A stretch of DNA of 50,504 nt from Streptomyces radicis (lineage in GTDB: Bacteria; Actinomycetota; Actinomycetes; Streptomycetales; Streptomycetaceae): positions 1 through 50,504 of the forward strand of contig NZ_RBDY01000043.1 of the NCBI RefSeq assembly GCF_003626575.1, written 5' to 3'. Shown one piece after another: positions 32,066-40,500 of the stretch (its first letter is position 1; the number at the start of each line of letters is the position of its first letter). Under the pieces are notes generated by a model, which saw only the letters and a list, made by a program, of their open reading frames with translations, was not told the origin of the DNA and did not search any database. The translations under genes were made by a program, and so were the position numbers.

Positions 32066-35000
32066 CCCGAGGCGGCGAGGACGACGGCGTGCGCGTCGTG
32101 CGCTCCCCAGGCCAGCTCCCGCAGCAGGCTCAACGGGCCCTCCTCCGGGTCGATCAGCTTGATCCCGCGGGCGGCGTAGGAGCGCATCAGCTCGGGTGTC
32201 ACCATGCCGCCGTTGGTCTCGGCCGCGGCCCAGGGGCCCCAGTGCACGGTCAGTCCACGGCGCTCCGGGGTCGACCAGCGGCGGCCCAGCTCCTCGAGGG
32301 CGTCGTTCGCGGCGGCGTAGTCGGACTGGCCGCGGTTGCCGAGCGCGCCCGCGATGCTGCCGAACAGCACGGCGAACCGCGGCCCTTCGGGCAGCTCGTC
32401 CACGGCGTCGAGCAGCACCCTGGCGCCCTCGGCCTTGGTGGCGAAGACCCGGCGGAACGACTCGGGCGCCTTCTCGGCGATCAGCTTGTCCTCGATCACC
32501 CCGGCCGCGTAGACGACGCCGTCGAGGCGGCCGTGCCGGGCGTGGACGTCCTTGACCGCGGCGCGGACCGCCTCGGCGTCCAGCACGTCGACGGAGTGGT
32601 AACGGGCCGTGGCGCCAAGGGCGTTGAGGCGCTCCAGGGTGCCGCGCACCTCGCGCCCCGCGAGCACGGCCGAGGCCGAGCGCTCGATCGTGGCGGGCGA
32701 GGTCAGCCCGGCGGCGAGGAACGCGGAGCGCAGCGCGGCCCGCGTGGTGGCCGCGGCGATGGCGGGCTCCTCGTCGGCCTCGGGCTCGGGGGTGCGGCCG
32801 ACCAGCTCGATGCGGCAGCGGGCGGCCGAGGCCACGGTGGCGGCGAACCTGGCGGTGATGCCGCGGGCGCCGCCGACCAGCAGCAGCACCGCGTCGCGGT
32901 CGAGCCCCGCGGCGGCCGCCTCGGCGGCGCCGTCCCCCGCGGGGCCCGCGCCGGTGGCGGCCAGCGGGCCCAGGTCGCTGCGGACCAGGCGCGGGGCGCG
33001 GCGGGTCGCGCCGTCGGTCAGCACGACGGGCTCGTCGCCCGGTGTGCCGAGCTCGGTGAGGACCGCCGCGGCGACCGCGTCGGGCGTGGCCTCTGCGGGG
33101 ACCTCGAGCACGCCCGCGCGCGCGTCGGGGTACTCGCGGGCGACGCTGCGGAAGAAGCCGCGCAGCCCGGTGGCGGCGCCCGCGGTGCGGCGCTCGACGG
33201 CGAGCAGCCGGGTGGGCGCGGCGGCGAGCAGGTCCTTCAGGGCGGGGAACGCGTCGGGCAGCGGGGCGCGTTCGCCCTGGGCGTCGGCGTCGTCGGCCGC
33301 CTCGGTGGCCCCGGTGGCCAGCCAGATCACGGTGTCGGCGGGCCGCTCGGGCAGGCGGTCGATGGGGGCGGCGGCGACGGTGGCGCCCGCGCCGGTGAGG
33401 CGTTCGGACACGGTGTCGGCGAGGGGTCCTTCGCCGATGAGCAGCACGGCGGTGCCCGTGGCGAGCGGCGCGGGGGCCTCGGTCAGCTCCTCGTCGGCGA
33501 AGACGAGCCGCTGCGGGGGCACGACCAGGGCCTCGGGCGCGGGCTCTGCGGCTCCGGCGGCGGGGGCGGGGGCGGGCGGCGTGGGCGCGGCGGCGGTGGG
33601 CGTTCCGCCGAGGCGCGCGGTCACCAGCTCGGCGATGTTCGCGGCGGTACGCGCGGCGCTCAACTCCTCCACATCCGCACCCGCATCCACCGACAAACCC
33701 AAACGCCGCGCCAACTCCCCAGCAATCTCCGCCCGCTTGATCGAATCCACACTCAAGTCGGCCTCAAGATCCAGATCCGGCTCGATCATCTCCACCGGAT
33801 AGCCCGTCCGCTCCGCCAACACCCCACGCACCACATCAAGGACGGGAACGTCGCTCGACGGCGAAGGCGACGACGAAGGCGAAGCGGCGGGCGCGGCGGT
33901 GGTGGCCGTTCCGCCCAGGCGCCCGGCGACCAGCTCGGCGATGCTCGCGGCGGTACGCGCCGCACTCAACTCCTCCACATCCGCACCCGCATCCACCGAC
34001 AAACCCAAACGCCGCGCCAACTCCCCAGCAATCTCCGCCCGCTTGATCGAATCCACACTCAGATCGGCCTCGAGATCCAGATCCGGCTCGATCATCTCCA
34101 CCGGATAGCCCGTCCGCTCCGCCAACACCCCACGCACCACATCGAGCACGGAGACGTCGGTGGGCGGCGCCGGGGCGGGCGCGGGAGCCAGGGCGGGCGC
34201 GGGCGCGGGGGCGGCGGTCACGGCGACGGGTGCCGCGGACAGCGCGGGCGCGGCGGCGACATGGGCCACCGGGGCCACGGGCGCGGAGAGCGCGACATCG
34301 GTGGCGCCCAGGTAGCGCAGCAGCACGTCGCGCTGCGCGGTCACCATGTCCCTGCTGCTGCGCAGGAATTCGGCGATCAGGGCGTCGGGGCCCGAGGCAC
34401 CCGCGCCGTTGTGGGGGGACTGCTGGGACACGATCAACTCCCTGACGAGACGAGGGGGACTCAGGGCTCCTGGCTGGAGGGTGCCGTCCGCGCGGCGCAC
34501 GAGGTGGCCGTCCACGGTCCAGCCGGGGCGGCGCGCGGGGGCGGCCTCGGGGTCGCCCGTGGGGCGGCCGCGGAAGAGCGCCCCGGCCCGCATGTCCACT
34601 CCGGCGACGGCGAGTTGGGCGAGCGCGGTGAGGAAGGCGGGCAGGCCCGCGTCCCGGCCCGCGCCGAGCGCGACGGTGCGGTGCGGGCGGTCGCCGAGCA
34701 CCTTCTTGACGAGCCCGCTGAGCGTCCTTCCAGGCCCGACCTCGGCGAACACCCGGGCGCCCGCCGCGTACATGGCCTCGATCTGCTCGGTGAACCTGAC
34801 GGGGGCCGCGATGCCGTCGGCCAGCCCGCGGCGCACGGCGTCCGCGTCGGCCGGGTAGGGCTCGGCGGTGCGGTTGGCCCACACCTGGACCGCGGGCGCC
34901 CGCACGGGCAGCGTGGCGAGATCGGCCGCGAACGCCTCACCCGCGCCCGCGACCACGGGGCTGTGGAACGCGCAGGCGACCTGGAGGGGCTTGGCGGAGC

Positions 35001-38000
35001 ACCCGGCCTCCTTCAGCCGCTCGACGGCCGCGGCGACGCGTTCGGTGGGGCCCGAGATGACCGTCTGGCGTGGGCCGTTGTGGTTGGCGGTGACCACGTC
35101 GCCGTCAAGACCGGCGGCCCGCAGCACCTCATCGATCCGCTCGGGCGTGTCGTTGATCGCGGCCATCGCGCCCGGGTCGCCCTCGCGCACCTGGTCCACG
35201 ATGGCGGCGCCGCGGGCGGCGCTCGCGGCCAGCACCGCGCCAGGGGACAGCGCCCCGGCGACGCCGAGGGCGACCAGCTCGCCATAGCTGTGGCCCGCCG
35301 TCATGTCGGGCCGGATCCCGACGGAGGCGAGCAGCTCGGCGGCGGCCAACTCAACGATGCCCAATGCGGGTTGGGCGACGGCGGTGTCCGTGAGCCGGGC
35401 CGCCTGCTCGGCCCCGGCGCCCGGGTCGAACGCGGCGGGCGGGTAGAGGGCGTCGGCCCACCTGGCGCCGAGCTGGAGATGGCGTTGGACCTCGGGGAAG
35501 GCCACGAGCAGCTCGGCGAGCATGCCGGGGCGCTGGCTGCCCTGCCCGGGGAAGAGGAACGCCAGCGCGCCATCGGCGACTTCGGCGTTGACCGGGTCGC
35601 CGTCGGCGGCGAAGAGTCCTTCCTTCGGGGCGTGTTCACCATCGGCGGCGCGGCGCAGCAGCCCCGGCAGGTCGGCCGTCGACGTGGCGACGAGCGCGAT
35701 GCGCACCGGCTCCCCGCGCAGGGCGGCGAGGTCGGAGTGGCGCGCCACGTGACGCGCGTAGTCCCGAAGCGGGTGATCGCCCCCGCGTTCCACGAGGCCG
35801 AGCAGGGCCCCGGCCGCGCGCCGGGCCGCCGCGGCGTCCCTGCCCCTGAAGGTGAACAGCTCGGCGGGCCACTCCTGGAGGGCCTGTGCGGATGGTGCGC
35901 TGGTGTACGCGCGTAGCACGACGTGAAAGTTGGTGCCGCCGAATCCGAAGGCGCTGACCCCCGCGACGCGTTGCTCGGCGGGCGCGGCCCAGGGCCGGGC
36001 GGCGGTGTGGAACGCGAACGGGCTGCGCTCGGGGTCCCACGCCTTGTTCGGCCTGGAGAGGTGCAGCGTGGGCGGCTTGACGCCGTGGTGGACCGCGAGG
36101 ACCGCCTTGATGAGCCCGGCGAGGCCGGCGGCGCACTTGGTGTGCCCGATCTGCGACTTGACCGAGCCGATCGCGCACGACCCCGGCGCGGCGCCCGCCT
36201 CGTCGAACACCTCGGTGATGGTGGCGAGTTCGGTGCGGTCGCCGACGACCGTGCCGGTGCCGTGCGCCTCGACAAGGCCCACGTCGGCGGGCGAGATCCC
36301 GGCGTTGCGGTAGGCGCGGGTGAGGGCGGCGCGCTGGCCCTCGGGGCGGGGCGCGGTCAGGCCGAGGGCGCGCCCGTCGCTCGCGCTGCCGACGCCGTCG
36401 ATCACGGCGTAGATCCGGTCGCCGTCCCGCTCGGCGTCGGCCAGCCGCTTGAGCGCGACGCACGCGACGCCCTCGCCCAGCGCGATGCCGTCGGCGCTCT
36501 CGTCGAACGTGGCGGAGCGGCCCGAGGGCGAGAGGGCGTGGACGGAGGAGAACAGCAGGTAGTCGTTGATGCCGTTGTGCAGGTCGGCGCCGCCGCACAG
36601 GACCAGGTCGCTCGTGCCGCTCGTCAGCTCCTTGCAGGCCGCGTCGACCGCGGTCAGGGACGAGGCGCAGGCGGCGTCCACGGTGTAGTTGGCGCCGCCG
36701 AGGTTGAGGCGGTTGGCGACGCGGCCCGCGATGACGTTGGCCAGCATGCCGGGGAAGGAGTCCTCGGTGAGCCTGGGCAGCTGCGTCTCCAGGGCCTCGG
36801 GCAGCTCGCCGACGTAGGCGGGCAGCACGGTGCGCAGCACGCTGGCGTTGGACAGGTCGCTGCCCGCCTCGGCGCCGAAGATCACGGAGGTGCGGCGGTG
36901 GTCGGTCCCTGGCCCGGCGTATCCGGCGTCGGCCAGGGCGCGGTGGGCTGCCTCGAGGGCGAGGAGCTGCACCGGCTCGATGCTGCCGAGGGAGGCGGGC
37001 GGTATGCCGTAGGCCAGCGGGTCGAACGGTATCCGCGGCAGGAAGCCGCCCCAGCGGGACGGGGTGCGCTCGCCGTCGCCGTCGGGCGCGTAGTAGAGCG
37101 CGGGGTCCCAGCGCTCGGTGGGCACCTCGGTGACGCAGTCCTTGCCCGCCACCACGTTGGACCAGAACGCCGCCAGGTCGGGGGCCCCTGGGAACATGCA
37201 GGCCATGCCGACGACGGCGATCCGCAGCGGCTCGGGCGCGGGCTCGTGCTCCGGCGCGCCGAGGCCGAGCGCGTCGCGCAGCTCGGCGGCGCGGTCGCGC
37301 AGCAGGGCGGCGGCGCCTTCGGCGACGGAGGCGTGCAGCGCGCCCAGGGTCGTCACGTCGGAGCGCAGCACGACGACCTCGCCGGCCATGAACATGCCCT
37401 CGGCGGCCTGGCGTCGCTCGTCCACCGCGCGCAGCTCGTCGCCGACGCGTTCGATGCCCTTGCTGGCCAGCCGCAGCCGACCGACGTTGAAGCGTTCGAG
37501 CCGCTCCCACGCCTCGCGGTCGGGCACGCCATCGGCGCGCAGCCGCTCCTTGAGCGCGGCGAAGTCGTCGCTGAACGGGCTGCGCGCGCAGCGGGTGGCA
37601 TGCCCTGGGGCGGTCTCGAGGAGGTCGGTCTCCTCGGCCTCGGCGATCCGCCGCTGGAACCCCGGCGTGATGGCGCCCGCGCGGACGGCCTCCTCGGTGA
37701 ACAGGTAGGCGGTGCCCATGAGGACGCCGGTCGAGCAGCCCGCCCGGGTCAACGGGGCGGCGAGCGCCGCGGTCATCGCGGCCGAGCGCTCGTCGTGCAC
37801 GCCGCCCGCGAAGAGCACGGCGACATCGGGGGCCGCGGCGGCGTTCTCGGCGATGAAGTCGAGCAGGACGGCGGTCTGGGCCTCCCACAGCGGGAAGCTG
37901 TTGCGCGGCCCGACGTGGCCGCCGCACTCGGCGCCCTCGAAGATGAACTTCCGCGCCCCGGCGTCCAGGAACTGCCGCAGCAGCCCGGGCGACGGCACGT

Positions 38001-39255
38001 GCAGGAACGTCGCGATGCCCTCGGCCTCGAGGGCGGCGGCCTGGGCGGGGCGGCCGCCCGCGACGATGGCGTGGGTGGGGCGGATCCGGCGCACGACGTC
38101 GAGCTGGGCGTTGCGGATGTCCTCGTCGGCGAACCCCAGGATCCCCACGCCCCACGGCGCGTCGCCGAGCGCGTCCCTGGTGGCCTCGAGGAGGGCCGCG
38201 GTCCGCTCGGCGTCGGAGAGGGCCAGGGCGAGGAACGGCAGCCCCCCGGCGCCCGCGACCTCGGCGGCGAACGCGGGCTGGTCGCTGACCCGGGTCATCG
38301 GGCCCTGGGCGACGGCGAGTCGGGTGCCCAGGACGCGGGCCATGGGCGAGCCGGGGTCGAGGGGCGCGGCGGCCGCGTCGTCGGCGACGGCCTCCCGCAG
38401 CGCGGCGTCGAGGCCGCGGACCACCTCGGCGACGCTCGACCAGCGCCGGGCGAACGCGGCGGCGAGGAACGCGTCCTGCCCCACCGGGAGGAGCTGCGCG
38501 CGTAGATCCGGGCCGACCATGGCTTCGAACGAGGCGCGGTCGACGGGGAGTTCGGGCGCCCCTGGACCGCGGCGGCGCAGCACCCGCAGCCCGTGGTGGC
38601 GCACCGTCTCGGAGCCGTCGAGCCCCGCCAGGGTCTCGGCGACCTCGAGCGGCGCCTCGGCCTCGGGGAGCAGGGCGAGCTGCGTGTCGAGGACGACGCC
38701 CGCCGCGCCGCCGACCACGGCGGCCACCGCGGTGTGCGGGCCGATGCCGCCGCAGGCCCAGACCGGGACGGTGACGTCGGGGTCGGCGATGACCCGCTGG
38801 AGCAGCACGAAGGTGCTCAACTCGCCCGATCGGCCACCGCACTCCGTGCCGCGCACGATCAGCCCGGCGGCGCCTTCGGCGACCGCGCGGCGCGCCGCTT
38901 CGGGCTCGGTGACCTCGACGAGCACGCGCCGCCCGGGGAACGCGGCGGGCGAGGCGTCGGGGTCGGCGAGCAGCACCGTCTCGGCGAGGGCGGGCAGCTC
39001 GGCGTCCGCCACCTCGGCGCCGGGGCGGAGGCGGACACCGAACGGCCGCGCCGCCCAGCGCGCGGTCAGCTCGAGCGCCTCGGCCGCCGCGCCGGGGTCG
39101 CCGACGGGCAGTTCGAGCACCCCGAGGGCGCCGGCGCGGGCCGCCGCTGCGGTGAGCCGTGGGGAGGGGCGGTGCAGCGGGTTGACGGCGATGAGCGCAC
39201 CGACGAGGCCGGGAGGTGAGGGGTGAGGGGACATGCCTGGCTGTGGCATCCGCAT
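32059..39255 (-). CDS. PUFA-synthase-like iterative PKS, subunit 1: NPD-NPD-KS-AT-ACP-ACP-KR
   Basis: The 2398-residue protein starts at ATG 39255 (39249 and 39234 are in-frame alternatives). Residues ~15-270 and ~300-640 are two nitronate-monooxygenase/PfaD-like FMN barrels (RGTECGGRSGELSTFVLLQR and EGAECGGHVGPRNSFPLWEA), the enoylreductase type of PUFA synthases. KS (~665-1110): DAACASSLTAVD at ~862, EAHGTGTVVGDR, GHTKCAAG. AT (~1180-1480): LFPGQGSQRPGM, GHSYGEL at ~1322, AFHSPVV. Two nearly identical ACPs (~1700-1785, ~1800-1885) with ADLSVDSIKRAEIAGELARR. C-terminal KR (~1890-2390): LLLVGGARGIT, FGSIAGALGNRGQSDYAAAN. All catalytic residues I can check are intact. This is the heart of the 23-39 kb cluster. 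Confidence 0.94.
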   Translation of the reverse strand: MRMPQPGMSPHPSPPGLVGALIAVNPLHRPSPRLTAAAARAGALGVLELPVGDPGAAAEALELTARWAARPFGVRLRPGAEVADAELPALAETVLLADPDASPAAFPGRRVLVEVTEPEAARRAVAEGAAGLIVRGTECGGRSGELSTFVLLQRVIADPDVTVPVWACGGIGPHTAVAAVVGGAAGVVLDTQLALLPEAEAPLEVAETLAGLDGSETVRHHGLRVLRRRGPGAPELPVDRASFEAMVGPDLRAQLLPVGQDAFLAAAFARRWSSVAEVVRGLDAALREAVADDAAAAPLDPGSPMARVLGTRLAVAQGPMTRVSDQPAFAAEVAGAGGLPFLALALSDAERTAALLEATRDALGDAPWGVGILGFADEDIRNAQLDVVRRIRPTHAIVAGGRPAQAAALEAEGIATFLHVPSPGLLRQFLDAGARKFIFEGAECGGHVGPRNSFPLWEAQTAVLLDFIAENAAAAPDVAVLFAGGVHDERSAAMTAALAAPLTRAGCSTGVLMGTAYLFTEEAVRAGAITPGFQRRIAEAEETDLLETAPGHATRCARSPFSDDFAALKERLRADGVPDREAWERLERFNVGRLRLASKGIERVGDELRAVDERRQAAEGMFMAGEVVVLRSDVTTLGALHASVAEGAAALLRDRAAELRDALGLGAPEHEPAPEPLRIAVVGMACMFPGAPDLAAFWSNVVAGKDCVTEVPTERWDPALYYAPDGDGERTPSRWGGFLPRIPFDPLAYGIPPASLGSIEPVQLLALEAAHRALADAGYAGPGTDHRRTSVIFGAEAGSDLSNASVLRTVLPAYVGELPEALETQLPRLTEDSFPGMLANVIAGRVANRLNLGGANYTVDAACASSLTAVDAACKELTSGTSDLVLCGGADLHNGINDYLLFSSVHALSPSGRSATFDESADGIALGEGVACVALKRLADAERDGDRIYAVIDGVGSASDGRALGLTAPRPEGQRAALTRAYRNAGISPADVGLVEAHGTGTVVGDRTELATITEVFDEAGAAPGSCAIGSVKSQIGHTKCAAGLAGLIKAVLAVHHGVKPPTLHLSRPNKAWDPERSPFAFHTAARPWAAPAEQRVAGVSAFGFGGTNFHVVLRAYTSAPSAQALQEWPAELFTFRGRDAAAARRAAGALLGLVERGGDHPLRDYARHVARHSDLAALRGEPVRIALVATSTADLPGLLRRAADGEHAPKEGLFAADGDPVNAEVADGALAFLFPGQGSQRPGMLAELLVAFPEVQRHLQLGARWADALYPPAAFDPGAGAEQAARLTDTAVAQPALGIVELAAAELLASVGIRPDMTAGHSYGELVALGVAGALSPGAVLAASAARGAAIVDQVREGDPGAMAAINDTPERIDEVLRAAGLDGDVVTANHNGPRQTVISGPTERVAAAVERLKEAGCSAKPLQVACAFHSPVVAGAGEAFAADLATLPVRAPAVQVWANRTAEPYPADADAVRRGLADGIAAPVRFTEQIEAMYAAGARVFAEVGPGRTLSGLVKKVLGDRPHRTVALGAGRDAGLPAFLTALAQLAVAGVDMRAGALFRGRPTGDPEAAPARRPGWTVDGHLVRRADGTLQPGALSPPRLVRELIVSQQSPHNGAGASGPDALIAEFLRSSRDMVTAQRDVLLRYLGATDVALSAPVAPVAHVAAAPALSAAPVAVTAAPAPAPALAPAPAPAPPTDVSVLDVVRGVLAERTGYPVEMIEPDLDLEADLSVDSIKRAEIAGELARRLGLSVDAGADVEELSAARTAASIAELVAGRLGGTATTAAPAASPSSSPSPSSDVPVLDVVRGVLAERTGYPVEMIEPDLDLEADLSVDSIKRAEIAGELARRLGLSVDAGADVEELSAARTAANIAELVTARLGGTPTAAAPTPPAPAPAAGAAEPAPEALVVPPQRLVFADEELTEAPAPLATGTAVLLIGEGPLADTVSERLTGAGATVAAAPIDRLPERPADTVIWLATGATEAADDADAQGERAPLPDAFPALKDLLAAAPTRLLAVERRTAGAATGLRGFFRSVAREYPDARAGVLEVPAEATPDAVAAAVLTELGTPGDEPVVLTDGATRRAPRLVRSDLGPLAATGAGPAGDGAAEAAAAGLDRDAVLLLVGGARGITARFAATVASAARCRIELVGRTPEPEADEEPAIAAATTRAALRSAFLAAGLTSPATIERSASAVLAGREVRGTLERLNALGATARYHSVDVLDAEAVRAAVKDVHARHGRLDGVVYAAGVIEDKLIAEKAPESFRRVFATKAEGARVLLDAVDELPEGPRFAVLFGSIAGALGNRGQSDYAAANDALEELGRRWSTPERRGLTVHWGPWAAAETNGGMVTPELMRSYAARGIKLIDPEEGPLSLLRELAWGAHDAHAVVLAASGW
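33661..34142 (-). repeat. Near-identical ACP-coding duplication with foreign-looking codon use
   Basis: The 177 bp at 33661-33837 and at 33966-34142 (offset 305) differ at only about four positions. They encode the two ACP cores. On the coding strand these tracts use T- or G-ending codons (TTG, GTG, GAT, GCT, CTT) far more than the C-rich surroundings and are locally less GC-rich. Identity stops sharply at both borders, which points to gene conversion or a recent duplication. Confidence 0.92.
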
Positions 39256-39298
39256 GGGGGCTCTCGACTCCAGGTGTCGTGTGGGGGCAGACGACGGC

Positions 39299-39328
39299 AG
39301 TAAACGTGGATGGTTCGAGTACGGTCAA
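39299..39328 (-). promoter_or_regulatory. Candidate promoter of the PKS operon
   Basis: On the minus strand TTGACC (39328-39323) and TTTACT (39304-39299) are 18 bases apart, resembling a housekeeping-sigma promoter. It lies ~40 bp upstream of the PKS subunit 1 start in the only relatively AT-rich gap of the cluster. The remaining gap (39256-39555) holds no gene. Matches are by eye. Confidence 0.4.
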
Positions 39329-39490
39329 CACACTGCCGACAAGCCGTCGTTGCTCAGTGTGAGCCTTGCGCGCATCACCGCTGACCAGCCAAATCGCCCT
39401 CACGCCGCGTCGATCAGCGGCTTCTCCGCCCCTTCACGGCGTGACAACACTGTGGAGACGTCCATGTCATGCCCATGTAACTCTCTGCAT

Positions 39491-39539
39491 CGGAGAGTAA
39501 GCGCTGACTGTGGGCAAGATCACACTACGCGCTTCTCCG
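39491..39539 (-). terminator. Probable terminator of the DUF4395 gene
   Basis: CGGAGA-(GTA)-AGCGC at 39491-39504 pairs with GCGCT-TCTCCG at 39529-39539, an 11-bp stem with a three-base bulge, starting 17 bp after the DUF4395 stop. The element GCTTCTCCGCCC in its outer part is repeated at 39420-39431, so a regulatory role is also possible. Confidence 0.4.
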
Positions 39540-39555
39540 CCCATGCGCGGTGAGT

Positions 39556-39972
39556 TCAGCCGGAAAGGGGTGCGGCGCGGCGCAGCAGGAGGTAGAGCTG
39601 GCAGCCGAGGCAGTAGCCGAACGCCGCGTTGAGGAACGCCGCCGCGAGCGCGCACCCGGTGGCCGCCACCGCGAGCCACGACGCGCCCGCGAGGTGGCCG
39701 ACGAGCCCGAGCAGCGCGAAGCCGAGGCCGACGCCCTGGGCGAAGCGCGGCGGCCCGGGCGGCTCGAGCTCCGTGGGCGGCCCGAGCCTGGGGCGCACGA
39801 CGGCACGGAACAGCAGGCCGTAGGGCGACCGCCCGACCCCGAGGAGCGCGCCCGCCGCGAAGCACAGCGCCTGCCAGGCGAGCGGCGCGGCGCTCCCGGT
39901 GACGAGCGCGGCGGCCAGCACGACGGTGGTGACGGCGGCGCCGAAGCGCGGGCCCCTGGTGTCGAGTTCCAT
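39556..39972 (-). CDS. DUF4395 membrane protein
   Basis: I chose ATG 39972 (138 residues); an ATG four codons earlier is possible. The protein has four hydrophobic segments (AAVTTVVLAAALVTGSAAPL, LAWQALCFAAGALLG, GVGLGFALLGLVGHLAG, LAVAATGCALAAAFLNAAFG) and the DUF4395 ending NAAFGYCLGCQLYLLLRR with a C-x-x-C near the membrane. DUF4395 genes usually sit beside thioredoxin-like genes. Here the divergent neighbour at 40031 encodes exactly that, suggesting a membrane thiol-redox pair. Confidence 0.9.
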   Translation of the reverse strand: MELDTRGPRFGAAVTTVVLAAALVTGSAAPLAWQALCFAAGALLGVGRSPYGLLFRAVVRPRLGPPTELEPPGPPRFAQGVGLGFALLGLVGHLAGASWLAVAATGCALAAAFLNAAFGYCLGCQLYLLLRRAAPLSG

Positions 39973-40030
39973 GGGTCCAAGCATCCAACGGAACGGCCGC
40001 GGCGGACCCGGGGGAATACTTTGCAGTCTT

Positions 40031-40468
40031 GTGAACGCTGTTGCCCGGGTGAGCGTGACGGGCCTTGTGGTGTGCGCGGCGGTGCTGGCCGCCGCGACGG
40101 TGTTCGGGCTGCTCGACCGCCGCGCCCGCGGCCGTCTCAAGAGGGCTCGGACCCCGGACGAACGGCGGCTCGGCGCCGACGAGTTGGGCGGCGCGCTGGG
40201 CGGGCGGGCCACGTTCGTGCAGTTCTCGAGCGCCCACTGCGCGCCGTGCCGCGCCACGCGCCGGGTGCTCGCCGAGGTGGCGGGGGCGGTGGACGGCGTG
40301 GGTCACATCGAGCTGGACGCCGAGCAACGCCTCGACCTCGTCCGCGAGTTGAACGTCGTGCGCACGCCCACGGTGCTGCTGCTCGACCCGGCGGGCCGCG
40401 TCGTCCGCCGGGCCGTGGGGCAGCCGCGCAAGGAGGAGTTGCTCGCCGCGCTCGCCGATGTCCCCTGA
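40031..40468 (+). CDS. Membrane-anchored thioredoxin-like protein
   Basis: The 145-residue protein starts at GTG 40031 (or GTG 40049). One N-terminal transmembrane helix (VTGLVVCAAVLAAATVFGLL) anchors a thioredoxin fold with the redox motif FSSAHCAPCRATRRVLAEVA at ~residue 75 and the cis-proline TPTVLLLDPAGRVVRRAVG. The charge pattern (DRRARGRLKR after the helix) fits a cytoplasmic domain by the positive-inside rule, though other topologies are possible. It is divergent from DUF4395 with only ~58 bp between starts, so both promoters overlap. Confidence 0.9.
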   Translation: MNAVARVSVTGLVVCAAVLAAATVFGLLDRRARGRLKRARTPDERRLGADELGGALGGRATFVQFSSAHCAPCRATRRVLAEVAGAVDGVGHIELDAEQRLDLVRELNVVRTPTVLLLDPAGRVVRRAVGQPRKEELLAALADVP

Positions 40469-40500
40469 CCCGGGGGCGGTTGACCGAGGGGCGGTGTTCC

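Noticed and set aside
35636..39403. A 1255-codon leftward frame overlapping PKS subunit 1, and long rightward frames opposite both PKS genes
   Set aside because: They are Arg/Ala/Pro-rich shadows created by high GC third positions; the catalytic motifs are all in the other frame.
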